A program made the translations under genes and the position numbers. Of a DNA stretch of 64,000 nt, positions 1 through 12,457 are shown one piece after another (position 1 is the first letter of the stretch; every line of letters starts with the position of its first letter). Source of the DNA: Ctenosaura bakeri (Eukaryota; Chordata; Lepidosauria; Squamata; Iguanidae); the NCBI GenBank assembly GCA_948474755.1, contig CAOLHI010000736.1:124001-188000 (forward strand). Reading direction: 5' to 3'. The notes beneath the pieces were generated by a model. It did not search any database. It saw nothing but the letters and a program-made list of their open reading frames with translations, and had not been told where the DNA came from.

Positions 1-329
1 AAGTAGAGTCAGCCCTCCACTTCTGTGATTTTGCCATCTGCAGCTTTGGAACTTGAGAATAAGATCCTTCTTACTTCCCATTTGCAAAGCTGGAGGCCTT
101 TTCAAAAGTGGGCAATCGAATCCTTCTTATTCTCCATTACTGAAGCTTCAAGAGCTTTAGAAGGAAGGACTCTTCCTCCTCAAACCCATTGCCTAACCCA
201 TTTGCTGTTCCCTCTGAGAAATGTTTCCACACTTTGGGCTTGAGACAAATCATCATGTGACCAGTAAGTTGTAAGATTTTTGGATGAATGTGTTATGTTA
301 CTGAACCAACAACAGCAAGTTGGTCACTA
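1..329. other. no gene recognised
   Basis: I see no motif, repeat or coding trace that I can name here. A 72-codon open frame is present but shows no known domain. Confidence 0.4.
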
Positions 330-460
330 AAAATATGCAAGTCTCAAATCGAGTTGAGTCAGTGTGTAATTTTTGCCAAGTCAAGTCCAAGTTGAGCCAC
401 TGAAGTGACTTAAGTCTGACTTGAGTCCAAGTCAATAGACTCGAGTCTACATCACTGCCG
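330..460. repeat. degenerate AAGTC/GAGTC-rich repeat
   Basis: The stretch repeats variants of AAGTC, GAGTC and GACTT on both strands, for example AAGTCAAGTCCAAGTTGAG. Such runs are typical of the ends of some old vertebrate DNA transposons. I cannot identify the family or find a paired terminal repeat. Confidence 0.35.
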
Positions 461-589
461 TTATTGAAAAATGTCCTCTCTGGACCACACCATACTAGAG
501 AATTATTAGCCTGTCTCCAATATCCCTAGGTTTTAGAGTGTGTGGTAGCTCTCCAGCTTTTAGGGTAAGTGGATGAAATGGATTATCTA

Positions 590-865
590 GATCCATTTCA
601 GTCTTTCTTCAGGCATGGCAATGGGACACAGACAGCTTTGGTCACCTTGGTAGATGACCTATGCAGAGAACTCGAACAGGGTGTGTGTCCCTGTTGGTTC
701 TGCTGGACCTTTCAGTAGCTTTCAATACGATCAACTGTAGTATTCTCCTGGGATGTTTCTCTAGGATGGGGCTCTGGGATGTGGATGGGGGTAGGAACAC
801 TGTTTTACAGTGGCTCCAGTCCTTCTTGGAGGGGCAAACTCAGAAGATGATGCTGGAGGATGCCT
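590..865 (+). pseudogene. L2 LINE reverse transcriptase fragment
   Basis: A plus-strand frame reads the start of an L2-clade reverse transcriptase palm. Signs are a GHGTETALVTLVDDL-like segment, the block LLVLLDLSVAFNTINCSILL (family form LLDLSAAFDT.DH.ILL) and LQWLQSFLEGQTQ. The catalytic FDT has become FNT. The fragment stops where the minus-strand L1 begins. L2-like 3' UTR sequence resumes near 5167, so the L1 probably split one L2 copy. The clade call is from motif recognition only. Confidence 0.75.
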
Positions 866-966
866 GTCTCTCTCTCTATTTTTTAAATTGTTTTTTATTT
901 ATAACACTACAATTGCTATTGCTGTTACTTCTTCTGCTAGGTTTGTCATATACTAATATTCAAAAC

Positions 967-3900
967 CTATAATTGATATGTTAATATCTTTGTCTTGTAA
1001 AAAAATACATTAAAAGATCCCAGTCTTTCACAAAACACCTTGTTTTTTTCTCTTCTAAGAAACATTAATTTATCCATACCTATTGAATTTATCCATTTGA
1101 CTAACCAGTCTTCCTTAGTTGGAACCTGATTACTCTTCCACTTCTGTGCATATAGTAGTCTTGCCATCATCACTGTGTATTTCAGAATTCTGCCATACTT
1201 CTTTTCCAATGAATCTTCCATTAGACCCCATAGATACTACTCTAGTACCATCTGTAAATTTATTTTCAAGATCCCTTTTACCATAAAGTGTATTTGATTT
1301 TAGAAATTTTTGGCTTTATCACATATGGTAAAAAGTTTGCACATGTTGTTTTCATTTCCAACACCTATTTGATGCATCTTTATGCATCTTGGTCAATCTT
1401 TCTGGAGTCGTTACCACCTGTACATCTTCTTATAAAAATTCTCTTCAAGATCACAACACAATGTAATATTTATTCCTTCTGACCAAAGTTTTTCCTGTGC
1501 TCCAACCTGATATGTCCCACATTTTGAGCCCATGTTTCCATACAATCTTTCACCAGTTCTTGCTCCATCTTTAATTTTAAGCAATAGCTTACACATTTTC
1601 TTAAATAAATGTTTATCATCTGTACAAAGTAGTTTCTCAAATTCATTCTCAATCAATTCAAACGCATACATGTCTTTATCTTTCTTATATTTTTCTACAG
1701 TTTATCTATATGACATCCATTGGAAACTGAACCCTTCTTGTGTTGTTTGATTGATTTAATTCTGTGATGATCTGCTTTAATTTCCAACAAGTCTCGATAA
1801 ATCAACCATCATTCTTTGGCTTTTGTCTCTTTGCTATAAAAAGATTCTTGAGTTGATACTCACAAAAGGAATTTTTGGACAGAAGCCTTGCTTTGTATCT
1901 GTTTCATATTCTCTAAAAATCTCTCCTCATGTAATGGTTATTAAAAAGAACATTCACTGTATTTTTTTTATACTAAAAGTATCCATGCCAACCAAATCTC
2001 AGTTCATGTCCCTCTAAATGAAATAGTCTCTTATTTATTAACACAATCCAGTCTTTAATCCACACTGGACCCCATGCAACTAAGTATAATTTCAAGTCTG
2101 GTAGCACCAGTCCTCTTCCCTGCTTGGCATCCTGTAGGTTTTTATATTTAACTCTAGATTTCTTTCTTTTCCAAACAAATTTTGATAAATCTTGCTGACA
2201 TGCCTTCAATAATAAATCATTTGTCAAAATTGGTATTGTCTGAAATAAATACATCATTCTGGCAGGGCATTCATTTTTATTACTGAAATGCTACCCATTA
2301 ATGATAAATTAAGCTTTTCACATCTTTGTAAATCTCTCTTAATTGCTTTCCATGTTTTAATATAATTATTCTTCAATAACATACAATCCATATTTGTCAT
2401 AGTGATGCCCAAGTATTTCACATTTTTCTCAGTTTTAAAATTAGATTTTTGAGTCAATATATCCTATTCAAGCTTCTTTGTGGGTTTTTTTTTTATCATC
2501 ATAATTTTTTGATTATATATTGTAAATACTGCCATTGTACCATTGTCCAACAAAACTTCTATGCATTCATTCAGATCTTCTTTAAAAAAAACCCAAAACA
2601 CCAACTCATCCACATCTTATTTTATTATCTTCCCTTTTAACCACTTTTCCCTTGATTGATTTATCATGTCTTATTCCTCTATTCAAAATTTCTAAAGCCA
2701 ATGTAAAAAGTAGAGGAGAAAGGGTATCCTTGTCAGATGCTCTTTTGAATCTTGCAGGGCTTACTAAGTTCTTTATTAATCAAGATGTGACCACTCTGTT
2801 CCTTGTATATCACTTTTATCTATGTAATAAAATTATCTCCAAATCTCATCTTTCTTAACACCTCAAATTGAAAAAAATCCTAATTCAAATTATCCAAGGT
2901 GTTTTCTGCATCTGAAAATATGAACATGAGCTGTTTCTCATAATGATAATCTAAGTACTCTAAGATATGCAAAACATATCTTGTATTATCCCATAGTTGT
3001 CTTGTAGGTAGAAACTCTGCCTGAGCTTTATGTATAAAATCTTGCAATATTTTCTCTAGTGTCTCAGCCAGAACGGTTGTAAAAATCTTGTAATCATTAT
3101 TCAATAATGAAAAAAGGTTTATCATTTTTTATTTTGGTCAAGTCCTACCCTTCTTTTGGCATTAAAGCTATTGTGGCTCCTCTCAAAGATTATAGTATTC
3201 TTTTTGATTCTAAGACTGAATTCTTTAACTTCTGTGAAGGTAGATACAGCTGTTCCTTGAAGACTTTATAATAAAATGCTGTAAATCTGTCCAGCCCTGG
3301 GCCTTTTCCCAATTTTGTTATCTTCAAAATTTTCATTTATTGTTATCATTGTGCGCATCATTTTCTCTGAGATGCCAAAATCTCCAGCAAACTAGTTTAT
3401 CCAGATATTCTTCAATCATCTCCTAAGGTATTTGTTGTTTCTTGTATAAATTTATATAATATTGATAAAATGCTTTTCTAATATTAGCTCCATCATATGT
3501 TATATCTTTTCCTCTCTGTATTCTTAATATAAATTTCTTCTCTTTGTTTTTTTTTAATCAGTTTGTATGTCAGTCATCTTCCTGGTTTATTAGTAAATTC
3601 AATTTTTTTTCTGTTTCACAAAATGTCTCCCCCCATTCTACCACTGTTGTCATTGATATTTGCCTATGTAGAATTTTAATTTGATTAAGTAATTTCTTAA
3701 CCTTAGGTGACTTCTCCAACTCATTCATTTAATTCTTATGTTCTGCTGAATTAGACATCCCCTTGTGTACTCCTTTCTGGCATCCCATACCATTCCAATA
3801 TCTGTCCTCTTTTCCAAATTGTCTTCAGAAACTCTCCTCAGTTTTTAAACAAACTTTTACCATCTTTGCATCTTGAAGAAGGAGTCATTAGGTCTCCAAC

Positions 3901-4560
3901 AACCTCTCAGACATTTTTCTCTGAAGATTATAGTTGCTGGATTATGATCGGAAAAGATTCTAGGTAAGGTATCCACTTTCTTTATATGCACAGCCAATGA
4001 TTTCAAAATCAGAAACAAGTAAACACTTGAAAATGATTAATGTCTTTCTGAGAAGAAAAATAGCCCTTAGCATTACCATATTTGAATCTCCACACATCAA
4101 CCACTTCTAGGTCAGCTAACATTTCAAGAAAGACTGTGGGAAGTTCCCCTTTTCAAATCTTAATCTCTTTCTTCAAGTGTTTGTCACACTGCAGACTGAT
4201 AACTCCATCTCAATCTCCCAGCAATATTCAATTCTTTAAGAAGTGATTTAATAATTTCTCGAATAACTTCTTGTAAAAGGTTGACATGTTTTCTGTTGGT
4301 GCATACATCCCTACAAAAAGTATTTTAGTTCCATTGTTCTCAGTTTGGACTCACACATATTTACCCTTTTGATCTTTTAATTTCAGTTATTGTAATAAAT
4401 TGGAATTAACATATATGATCATTTCTTTTCTTTTGAGGCTGGGATGAATTCTTCTTTAGTTCTTGAACACTTCATATATTAGAGCACTCTCTTTCTAACA
4501 TGTATTTCCTGCAAAAGACTATATCTTGTTTCAATTTCTTCAAAGAATGAAGCATTTTAG
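967..4560 (-). pseudogene. L1 ORF2 remnant (endonuclease/reverse transcriptase)
   Basis: Broken minus-strand frames follow L1 ORF2 order from right to left. Near 3300 lies the RT fingers block before the palm (the plus strand there complements GKGPGLDRF-type sequence). At 2880-3125 is a palm segment (LLNNDYKIFTTVLAETLEKI). At 1973-2457 are thumb-region segments (VKYLGITMTN; QDLSKFVWKRKKSRVKYKN; DLKLYLVAWGPVWIKDWI). At 967-1671 is the C-terminal domain (ARLLYAQKWKSNQVPTKEDW). The many stops and shifts make it nonfunctional. It is more decayed than the L1 copies between 6 and 20 kb. Confidence 0.7.
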
Positions 4561-4627
4561 ACCTCAAACCTTCAATGTTCCAGGTTAAACATTTCAGCCA
4601 TTCTAGTCATCAAGTTTAGTATAATCC

Positions 4628-4715
4628 ATATAGTATATGCTTTGTTATGTTTTTTTCTTATTGTTTCAGTATTTTGTTTGTGTTTAATAAAGTAAAATTT
4701 TATAAAAAAAGAAAA
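4628..4715 (+). mobile_element. 88-bp 3'-end retroinsertion inside the L1
   Basis: A short segment ending TTTAATAAAGTAAAATTTT and an A-rich tail interrupts the L1 ORF1/ORF2 junction. It is bounded by a 16-bp direct repeat, AAGTTTAGTATA(A/G)TCC, at 4612-4627 and 4716-4731. This is the signature of a severely 5'-truncated LINE or processed RNA tail copied in the plus orientation. The source family is unknown. Confidence 0.7.
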
Positions 4716-4736
4716 AAGTTTAGTATAGTCCAAACC

Positions 4737-5080
4737 CATAATGCCATTCACTTCTTCCTCATCTGAAGCCTTATCCTTGCCTTCATCTTTGTCTTGTGCT
4801 TGTTCTCCCTCTTCTTCCTTCTTTCCTACGCCCTGTTCATTCATTTGCTCCATGTCTTTTCTGAACTCCTGCAAAACATTTTTGGCTTTCTCTATTGTAT
4901 ACACTGCAAAGCACCTCTGCTTAAATTCAAATGAGGTTCTTTCCACTCTCTCTGATCTAAAAGGGATCCATTGCTCCTCAATTGTTCATTTAAAAAATTG
5001 TAATCTCTCCTTTTGTGAAGAATCATTATGGGAATCTCTTTAAAAATGTCAATCTCTGTTCCATCTATCTTCATTCTTTT
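4737..5080 (-). pseudogene. L1 ORF1 C-terminal remnant
   Basis: Minus-strand frames contain a C-terminal-domain segment typical of L1 ORF1p (IDIFKEIPIMILHKRRDYNF, then RCFAVYTIEKAKNVLQEFRK), followed by an acidic, lysine-rich tail (KKEEEGEQAQDKDEGKDKA). ORF1p is the RNA-binding chaperone of the retrotransposition complex. The coiled-coil N-terminus is missing, so the copy was 5'-truncated inside ORF1. Confidence 0.6.
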
Positions 5081-5104
5081 TTGTCTAGTCTCTCTCTCTT
5101 TCTC

Positions 5105-5166
5105 TCTCTGTCTTACAGAAAATATACTCCATAAGTCAGAAACAACTTGAAAGCATACAACAACAA
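5105..5166 (+). mobile_element. Sauria/BovB-type SINE tail
   Basis: The sequence CATAAGTCAGAAACAACTTG followed by AAAGCATACAACAACAAC matches the 3' tail shared by BovB LINEs and Sauria SINEs. Only the tail is present; the tRNA-like head is absent. Confidence 0.6.
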
Positions 5167-5385
5167 CGGGTGTGAGTGAAGCGATGTGCTGTATTTTTTA
5201 AATGTTTTTACTGGACTTTATATTTTAAATATGTTTAAATGTTTTTAACTATTTTTAATCATGTTTTTAAATAATACATTTACTTAATTCTTTTTAAATT
5301 TTGTAAACTAGTGTTTTAGTTCAATCTTTTAAAAAATATTGTAAGTTGCCTTGGGGGTTCTGGTATCTGATTACTTCAGTGGTGG
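5167..5385 (+). repeat. L2-like 3' UTR
   Basis: AT-rich sequence ending in GTAAGTTGCCTTGGGGGTTC resembles the conserved 3' UTR end of squamate L2 elements. It is probably the continuation of the L2 fragment at 590-865. Confidence 0.4.
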
Positions 5386-6011
5386 ATGTGATCTAGCAAG
5401 CTCTGCTCGACTGTAGACCCCAAAAGCATTATGCCTGACAGGGGGGTCCCCCATCAAGCTAGTAAACTCCCTGATACATGGGGAGTCTGAAGACTCCATT
5501 CAAGCCAGGACTAGGACCTGCTAAGTGTCTGCTCAGGATGAGAGCAGCCCCAGTGGCTCTGAAGGCTTCAGGAAAATCACATGCTTTGGTGGGGCTGGGG
5601 TGAGGGTATCACATCCACCCCATAAAGCTACTACATTCCTAGCATTTGGACCTCTTGTAATATATATAATTTGATCTTACTTTTGCTTACAGAGGACAAG
5701 AAGCCCTCTGTCTGCAGCAGCTGGAATTTTCCTATAGTCTTAGAACCTACTTGTGCTACATTTAGAGTGACACTACCTCCTTTTTGATTGCCTATGGGAG
5801 TATACATGAATCAAGTTTTAAATACTCAATCCCTCCTTTTTTCCTTGTTCCCCTCTTACTTTGTTCTGGGATCTAATTTTCTGTCTTTATTCTTTATGTG
5901 CTTGGATTTGGATTGTGAACTATTTTGGAACATTTAAATGACTGATTATCTTTCTTTTGATGTTTGACTATCTGTGTTATTTGGCTATTAATAGGACTTT
6001 TTGTCTCTGAT
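5386..6011 (+). repeat. left part of older unidentified repeat (possible LINE 5' region)
   Basis: No reading frame of note. The outer L1 inserted at 6011/6012, and the sequence continues after 20121. The whole could be the 5' region of the element whose decayed coding trace lies at 20490-20920. That is inference from position only. Confidence 0.3.
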
Positions 6012-6022
6012 CTGGATCATAT
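6012..6022. repeat. TSD of outer L1, left copy
   Basis: CTGGATCATAT lies directly before the T-run that marks the L1 3' end. The matching copy is at 20111-20121. Confidence 0.75.
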
Positions 6023-6982
6023 TTTTTTTATAATCTTTATTGAATATATACATATTTGTACTGCATTGTCAAAGCCTGTGTAGAAAACGTATCTCCCAAT
6101 CAGCTACGTCATATACACAATAAGAAATAAACAAAATTACGTGAGTAGTGTTACATAAGTAAGCAAATAAACAAAGTAACTTAAAGATTACATAAAGAGA
6201 TACCATTATCATTATAAAAAGTTATCATTATCATTGTATCAAAATGTTTATGTTAGAATCTAATAGAGCCAGATACCTCCATGATTCCCTTCTCCGCTAT
6301 TGTGTATTGATACTTTAACCTAGAACTTACTATGCAATACTGTGTTGTATTCTTAGGCTGAGAATTTTTGCTACTTTCAAATAGACTAAACTAAAAATAA
6401 ATTGATTGTCTTTTTCTATGTTTTATGATAATTCTGACAGAACAAAGAACAACACCAGCAACAGTAGAATAAATGGTATCTTATCAATCTTCCACCTGGT
6501 CTTTTATGGGTCAGCTAGACTGTCATATTGACCTTATTTATATTAAGAAGCTTCTATACCAACTCTGTAGCTCTAAGCCTAGTAACTCCCGAGTCTTTTA
6601 ACTGAACTATAATTAGATTAACATTCAATTGTAATTGTGGAAACCCATCCAAGAAATAAGAAATGGGAAAGAGGTAAGAAAAGAATCTTAATCATCTACT
6701 AAAAGAAACAACTACAGAGTGATGTCGGTTTATAGCTAATTGCTCTGTGGGTCTATAAACTTTATAAGCAGAAAAGGTCTATAGGAGACACTAATATAGT
6801 AGTAAAGAACTATACTAAAATGCCATAATAGTCAGTTAATCAGAAATTTTCCCATAATAATCAGTTGGTCAGAAATTAATTGTTCCCTTAGTCAAGTACC
6901 AGTAAATTTTTAATTATCAATTACCATTCTTTTTTAATTTCTTCTTCATCTTTTCCCTTAATTATATGTGTAAATATATCCA
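6023..6982 (-). other. 3' UTR of outer L1
   Basis: AT-rich noncoding sequence lies between the ORF2 stop and the A-tail. No open frame of note. Confidence 0.6.
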
Positions 6983-9900
6983 TTATTTCCATTTCAAGAA
7001 CCTCATAGGATCATTCATCAAGTGTAGGGGTATCAGATTTTTTCCAGTTCCTTGAAAGATTATCATAGCTGCTGTAATCAGGTAGAACAGAATCCTGCAG
7101 AATTTAGAAAGATTTAGAGGAAGATCTTGAGTCATATTCAGCAAATAAAGTTTGGGAGACATAGGGAATTTGCAGTTGAAGATATCTGAGATTTTGTTAT
7201 GTATAGTGATCCAGAATTTTTTTGTTTTCTTACATATCCACCATACATGGTAAAAAGTCCCCAGCTCATTCTTACATTTCCAACAGTTTCCAGAGGTGGA
7301 TTTGTATATTTTATTTAGTTTGACTGGTGTTAAGTACCATCTGTGTAACATTTTCATGTAGTTTTCTTTCAAATTTTGGGCAGTGGTAAATTTATGTGTC
7401 TGTTTCCAGCTCTGCTCTCAATGCTGTAATTGGATTGGTTCCTCTAAGTTCCTCGCCCATTTAAGCATGGAGTCTTTTATCATTTCTTCTTCTTTGTCCT
7501 GCAAGAGTAAAATTTTATAAAGCTTAGACATAAGCTTATTCTCATTATTGAAAATTATTTTTTCAAACTCATTATTGTCATCTTCTTTTGCCAAAATTTC
7601 TAATTTTGCATCCATTTTGAACTGTTCCAATAGTTGTCGATAAGGAAACCAATTGCAAATTATGTTTTCTTTTGTCAATTCTTCCTGAGTTTTTAGTCTG
7701 ATGGGACTCTGAGTGGCGAAATAAATTATATCTTTGTATCAGAGCCAGGTATCAGCAGAAGTTTTCCAGCATCCAAAAAAGGCTTCCTGAGGTGAGATCC
7801 AGAGTGGCATTTTGGTGTAATAAGATTTCTTAAATTTTGTCCACACATTTAGTAATGCCTTTCTAAGATAGTGGTTAGAGAATTCCTTATTAATTGTGGC
7901 TTTGCCATACCAAAGGTAGGCATGCCACCCCATTCTCAAATCAGCACCCTCTAAGACAAGTAATCTGTCATTTTGTAAAGTTATCCACTCAGTCATGCAG
8001 ATTAGAGCACTTGCATAATAATATGCCTTTAAATCAGGTGTTCCACATCCGCCTCTTGTTTTAAAGTCAGTTAATATCCTCCATTTTATTCTTGGCTTAT
8101 GTCCAGCCCAAATGAACTTAGTCAGGTCTTTTTTCCATATGACAAATGGCTTATCATTATTTATTACAGGTATGTTCTGAAAAAGAAAGTTCATCCTGGG
8201 TAACACATTCATTTGGATGGTTGCGATTGTCCCAAATAAAGAAAGATTTAGTCTGTTCCAGTTTTCTAAGTCTTTTTTGATACTGTTCCATGTCTTGACA
8301 TAGTTATTGTCAAACAGTTGGTTGTTTTGCTTGGATAGCCAGATGCCTAGGTTTTTAATTTTCTTTTCGATCTTGAATCCTAGAATCTTAACTAGTTCTT
8401 CTTCTCCCTTCTTACTAAGATTTTTAGTCAAAATGAAGGTTTTATCTTTATTAACTTTAATATCCAAGTGTTCCCCAAAAGCATTTAGGGTGTGAATCAG
8501 CTTAAACAAGCTTGCGGCTGGATTCTCTAAAAAGAAAACTAAGTTGTCCACGTAAGCCTTTAATTTGAAATTATAACCCTTTAAATGAATTCCTTTTATA
8601 TCAGGGTCATTTCTCACTGTTCTGTTCAAGAATTCAAGAACTGATATAAAAAGAAGTGGGGATAACAGACAACGTTGACGTGTCCCTTTTCCCAGATTGA
8701 ATGTATCTGATTTTTCTCCATTCACCAATGTTTGGGCTTGTTGTTTGTTGTATATCGCTCCTAACCAAGATGAGAAATTCTTTCCCACATCCATTCTCCA
8801 AAATGTTTCCATCAGAAAAAGCCAGCTAACTGAATCAAATGCTTTTTCCACATCTATAAACACCATAGCCATCTGTTTTTCATTGTGGTGTTCATAGTAC
8901 TCTATTACATTTAGTACTGTCCTAATATTATTGCTTAGATATCTTCTTGGTAAAAAACCATTCTGATCTTCATGAATTTGAGAGGAGAGTACTTATTTCA
9001 ATCTACCTGCCAAAATAGTTGCAAGAAGTTTATAATCAACGTTCAACAAAGAAATTGGACGGTAGTTTTTAACATCCATCAGGTCTTTGCCTTCTTTCAA
9101 AATCAAAGTTATATTAGCATTCCTCCATGTCTCTGGAATACCTTTCACAAGAATCTCCTCACAAGTTTTTTTGAAAAGGAAGTGCTATGTCATCCCTGAA
9201 AATTTTATAAAAATTAGGAGAGAAACCATCTGAGCCTGGGGCTTTACCCATTTTCATTTTCTTGATTGCTTCTATTATTTCTACATAAACCACAGAATGG
9301 TTTAATATTAATTTTTGATCATCTGAAAGTTTTGGAATATCTTGACTGTCTAAATACTTTTGCAAGTTAATAAGTTCCTTCTTGGAGGTAGGTTTCATAC
9401 AGTACAGCTGTTTGTAGTAGTCAAAGAAAGCATTCTTAATATCTTCTTGTTTGGTGCTGCGTTTCCCACTGACTTTAATTTCCGAGATTAGTCTCTTTTC
9501 TGTTTCTTTACATAGTTTTAGCGCTAGCCATTTTCCAAGCTTGTTTGCAAATTCAAAGTGTCGTTGTTTCATCATTCTTTTCTTTTTCTCCATCTCTATG
9601 AGGTTCTCTTCATTTAGCTTATTCTGTAAAGATCTAAGTTTCATGTTTAAATTTCTGTCTGAAGGATTATGTCTTATTTCTTTTTCGACCTTAATCATCT
9701 CTTCCAGAATTTTATGAGACTTTTCTACCTTCTTTTCTTTACCTCTGCACCCCATTTTATAAAGTAGCCTCTTAAGATAGCTTTAAAAGTGTCCCAAATT
9801 GTTCTCATTGGGACCTCACTGTGAATGTTTTCTTTAAAGTAGGACAAAATTATTTCTCTAATTTTCAGAACAAAATGCTGGTCATGGAGAAAAGCTTCAT

Positions 9901-10661
9901 TCACTTTCCAATTTCTCACTGGTCCTCTCACAATTAATTCCATACGTAGTGGATTGTGATCAGAGATCTGTTTGGGAATTATGTCAATCTTATCTATTTG
10001 GAGAAGAAGAGATTTGGAGGTAAAAATGTAATCAATTCTGGACATCGAATGATGACGGTCCAAGTAGAAAGTATATCCTTGTGAGTTGCCTTCTTTGAAC
10101 CTACAAACGTTGACAAGTGTTAAATTTTCTGTCATTAAGAAAAAGCTCTTAGGCAGTTTACCTCAATTATATTTATGTTTGTTCTTGTTATGGGATGATC
10201 TGTCAGATGTGGGGTTCATGACTCCATTCATGTCCCCCATCATTGTTACATTTTCCTCATGTTTTTTCTCAGCATAATTTGATATTTCATTGTGAATTTT
10301 TTTGAAGAAGTCACCCTTGCTTCCTATTGAGGCGTAGATTGACACGATTAGTATGATTGTACTCTGTATGCTAACTTCTACACCAATATAATGGCCTAGA
10401 TTTTCTTTGAAAACTTCCTGGGCATTAGATTTTGAGTTAATGTAGACAATCACTCCTTTCTTCTTTTCATTAGTTGAAGCAAAACAGTAACCAAACTTTG
10501 GATTCCTCATAAATTTTAAATCTTGTGCTCTTAGACGAGCTTCTTGAAGACTTACTATATCCAGGTGAGCTTTTTCAAAAATGTGAAAAATCTGTCTCCG
10601 TTTATACTCTAATATCTTTCACATTCCATGACTGTCTTTTAATATTCACGATCCCTTTCAT
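6983..10661 (-). pseudogene. outer L1 ORF2, broken
   Basis: ORF2 encodes the L1 endonuclease and reverse transcriptase that nicks the target and primes cDNA. In sense order: the start MKGIVNIKRQSWNVKDIRV at 10661; endonuclease blocks LDIVSLQEA, VTMMGDMNGVMN, SRIDYIFTSKS and SDHNPL (10640-9725); a lysine-rich linker (9755-9159) ending GKAPGSDGFSPNFYK; the RT with VFIDVEKAFDSVSW and GTRQRCLLSP (8872-7739); and a C-terminal Cys/His segment CWKCKNELGTFYHVWWIC (7372-6983). Several frameshifts split it. The RT catalytic box reads YVDN where the family has FADD or YADD, so the second aspartate is lost. It is about 1,220 codons, near normal size. Confidence 0.85.
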
Positions 10662-11014
10662 TAATTAGATTATTACTAAATTATTCATGTTGAGAGGGTC
10701 CCTTACTCAACATCAGTGAATCTGTTAATTCTTCCTCAAATTCCTCATCAGCTCCTTCTTGCCTTTCTCCCTCATAATCAAATTCTGATACATCATATCC
10801 TGCAGAAAGTCCTGTTTCTTCATCAGTGTCTTCGTCTTCTACTAACACATCAGCTCCTTCCTTCTCTCGATCACATGCAACTGTCCCTGTTGCCATGGCA
10901 GCCTTTTCTAGTTTCTCTGCTTTTTTAAGCTTACTTTTAGTCGCACTTATTAAAGCTTGAGCATCGGCTTGACTATCATTTCTATTCTCGCCTCTTTTCT
11001 CCTTAGGTTTAGCT

Positions 11015-11030
11015 TTCTCAAATTCCTTCT
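11015..11030. repeat. TSD of inner L1 A, left copy
   Basis: TTCTCAAATTCCTTCT, identical to 12441-12456. The sequence belongs to the outer ORF1, which reads through once the insert is removed. Confidence 0.9.
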
Positions 11031-12440
11031 TTTTTTTTTTTAAATTTTATTAAATTATAACACAAAAACAAACGAAAAATAAAACACCATGTGTTATACA
11101 TAATAGTGAATTAAAAAACAAACTAACAAACAAAACAAAACAAAAAAATTTTTTCCTTCTTTTAAACAATGCTAACTTATATTATTGTTTTTCCCTTCCC
11201 CTAAAATCATAAACTTGTTCAGCTTGTTCCATTCATACAACTTATACATTTTTGTTACGTATCTTCAATTCTTATTTTCATTATATTCATTTTTATTATT
11301 ATACTTTCACTCTTAATTCAATATTTTTCACTCCCATTTAATCTCTTACTATTATTAATTATAAACTTATTACTTAATATCTCTAATAATAGCCTCTCTC
11401 TAAAACCAATTACCTTTTAACTTTATTTTCCCCCTTTTAAACATTGAACATCACATATCAAATTACATCTATAAATCACAAGTTTAACACACACAGATAA
11501 TAAACAATATAAAAATACAAAATAAAAGATAAAAGTAATAATAATAAAAAAAAACCCACCCCCCAGAGCCAACTTTTTATTTAATCCACTTTCCAAAATT
11601 GCCATTCTTCTTTTAACAGGGTAGCATTACCATCTCTTTTCAGAACTTTTTCTAAAAATATTTTCCAAATTTCTTCAAAATCATTTGTTTTTACCAAACC
11701 TTTCATAAACCTAATTCTACATGTTAGTTTATCATTAATTGCAATTTTCCACACTTCTTTATACCATTCTTCTATTTGAAATTTTTCATTTGTCTTCCAT
11801 TTTTTTGCTATTATTAATCTCGCTGCAGTTAACAAATTTGTTATTAATTCTTTCTTTGCCTGAGTACACTCTACCTTATTATATATGGACAACAACACTA
11901 TATTTGGACATACTGGTATTTCTAATCCTATAATCTCTTTTATCTCTTTAAAAACCTTTTGCCAAAATTCCTTTATCTTGTTGCAATTCCACCACATATG
12001 CATATATGTACCAATTTCTTGACATCCTCTCCAACACAATCTTGAATATTTCTCATCTATTTGATTTAATTTCACTGGAGTCAAGTACCATTTCCAAACT
12101 ATTTTATAATAATTCTCTTTTATTCTTATTGATAATTTTTTTAAATGGCGTTGTTCCCAAATTTTTCTCCATTCTTGTATATCTATAGTTTGTACTGTCT
12201 CTTCCTCCCATATTTTTCTAAGATAATCCTCTTCTTGTTCTTTTGCTAATATTTTATATATTTCACTTATACTACCTTTTAATATTTCATTTTCTTGCAT
12301 ATTTTCTCTTTGAATAATAATTTGTTCAAATTTAGTATATTCTTTAAAATCCTTAACATATCTTTTCATACTCTTTGTCCATTGCTCTAGTTGTATATAA
12401 TTTAACCAAGATATCTTAGTTTCCTGCAATCTCTCTTTCA
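11031..12440 (-). mobile_element. 5'-truncated L1 (inner copy A)
   Basis: A 1,410-bp L1 3' end lies within ORF1 of the outer L1. It has a T-run at 11031 (A-tail in sense), a 3' UTR to 11580, and the C-terminal part of ORF2. It is flanked by the direct repeat TTCTCAAATTCCTTCT(T) at 11015-11031 and 12441-12457. It is the same subfamily as copy B (13881-18670), sharing the 3' UTR and a very similar ORF2 end. Confidence 0.92.
11581..12440 (-). pseudogene. L1 ORF2 C-terminal part (copy A)
   Basis: About 285 codons of the ORF2 C-terminal domain remain open, from MKERLQETKISW to a natural stop at 11581. The segment includes the Cys/His motif LCWRGCQEIGTYMHMWWNC, which in L1 ORF2 is needed for efficient retrotransposition. 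No endonuclease or RT is present because the copy was truncated at integration. It closely matches copy B but has its own substitutions, so the two are separate insertions from one source lineage. Confidence 0.88.
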
Positions 12441-12457
12441 TTCTCAAATTCCTTCTT
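12441..12457. repeat. TSD of inner L1 A, right copy
   Basis: TTCTCAAATTCCTTCTT, identical to the copy at 11015. It lies exactly at the 5' break of the truncated L1. Confidence 0.9.

Larger units (their letters stand above)
866..5098 (-). mobile_element. decayed L1 LINE, minus strand
   Basis: A T-rich 3' tail at about 878-897 is followed, reading leftward in sense, by ORF2 and then ORF1 remnants ending near 5095. Both flanks carry GTCTCTCTCTCT-like sequence (about 867-878 and 5090-5102), a plausible but low-complexity TSD. Frames are broken throughout, so this is an old copy. It sits inside an L2 fragment. Confidence 0.7.
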
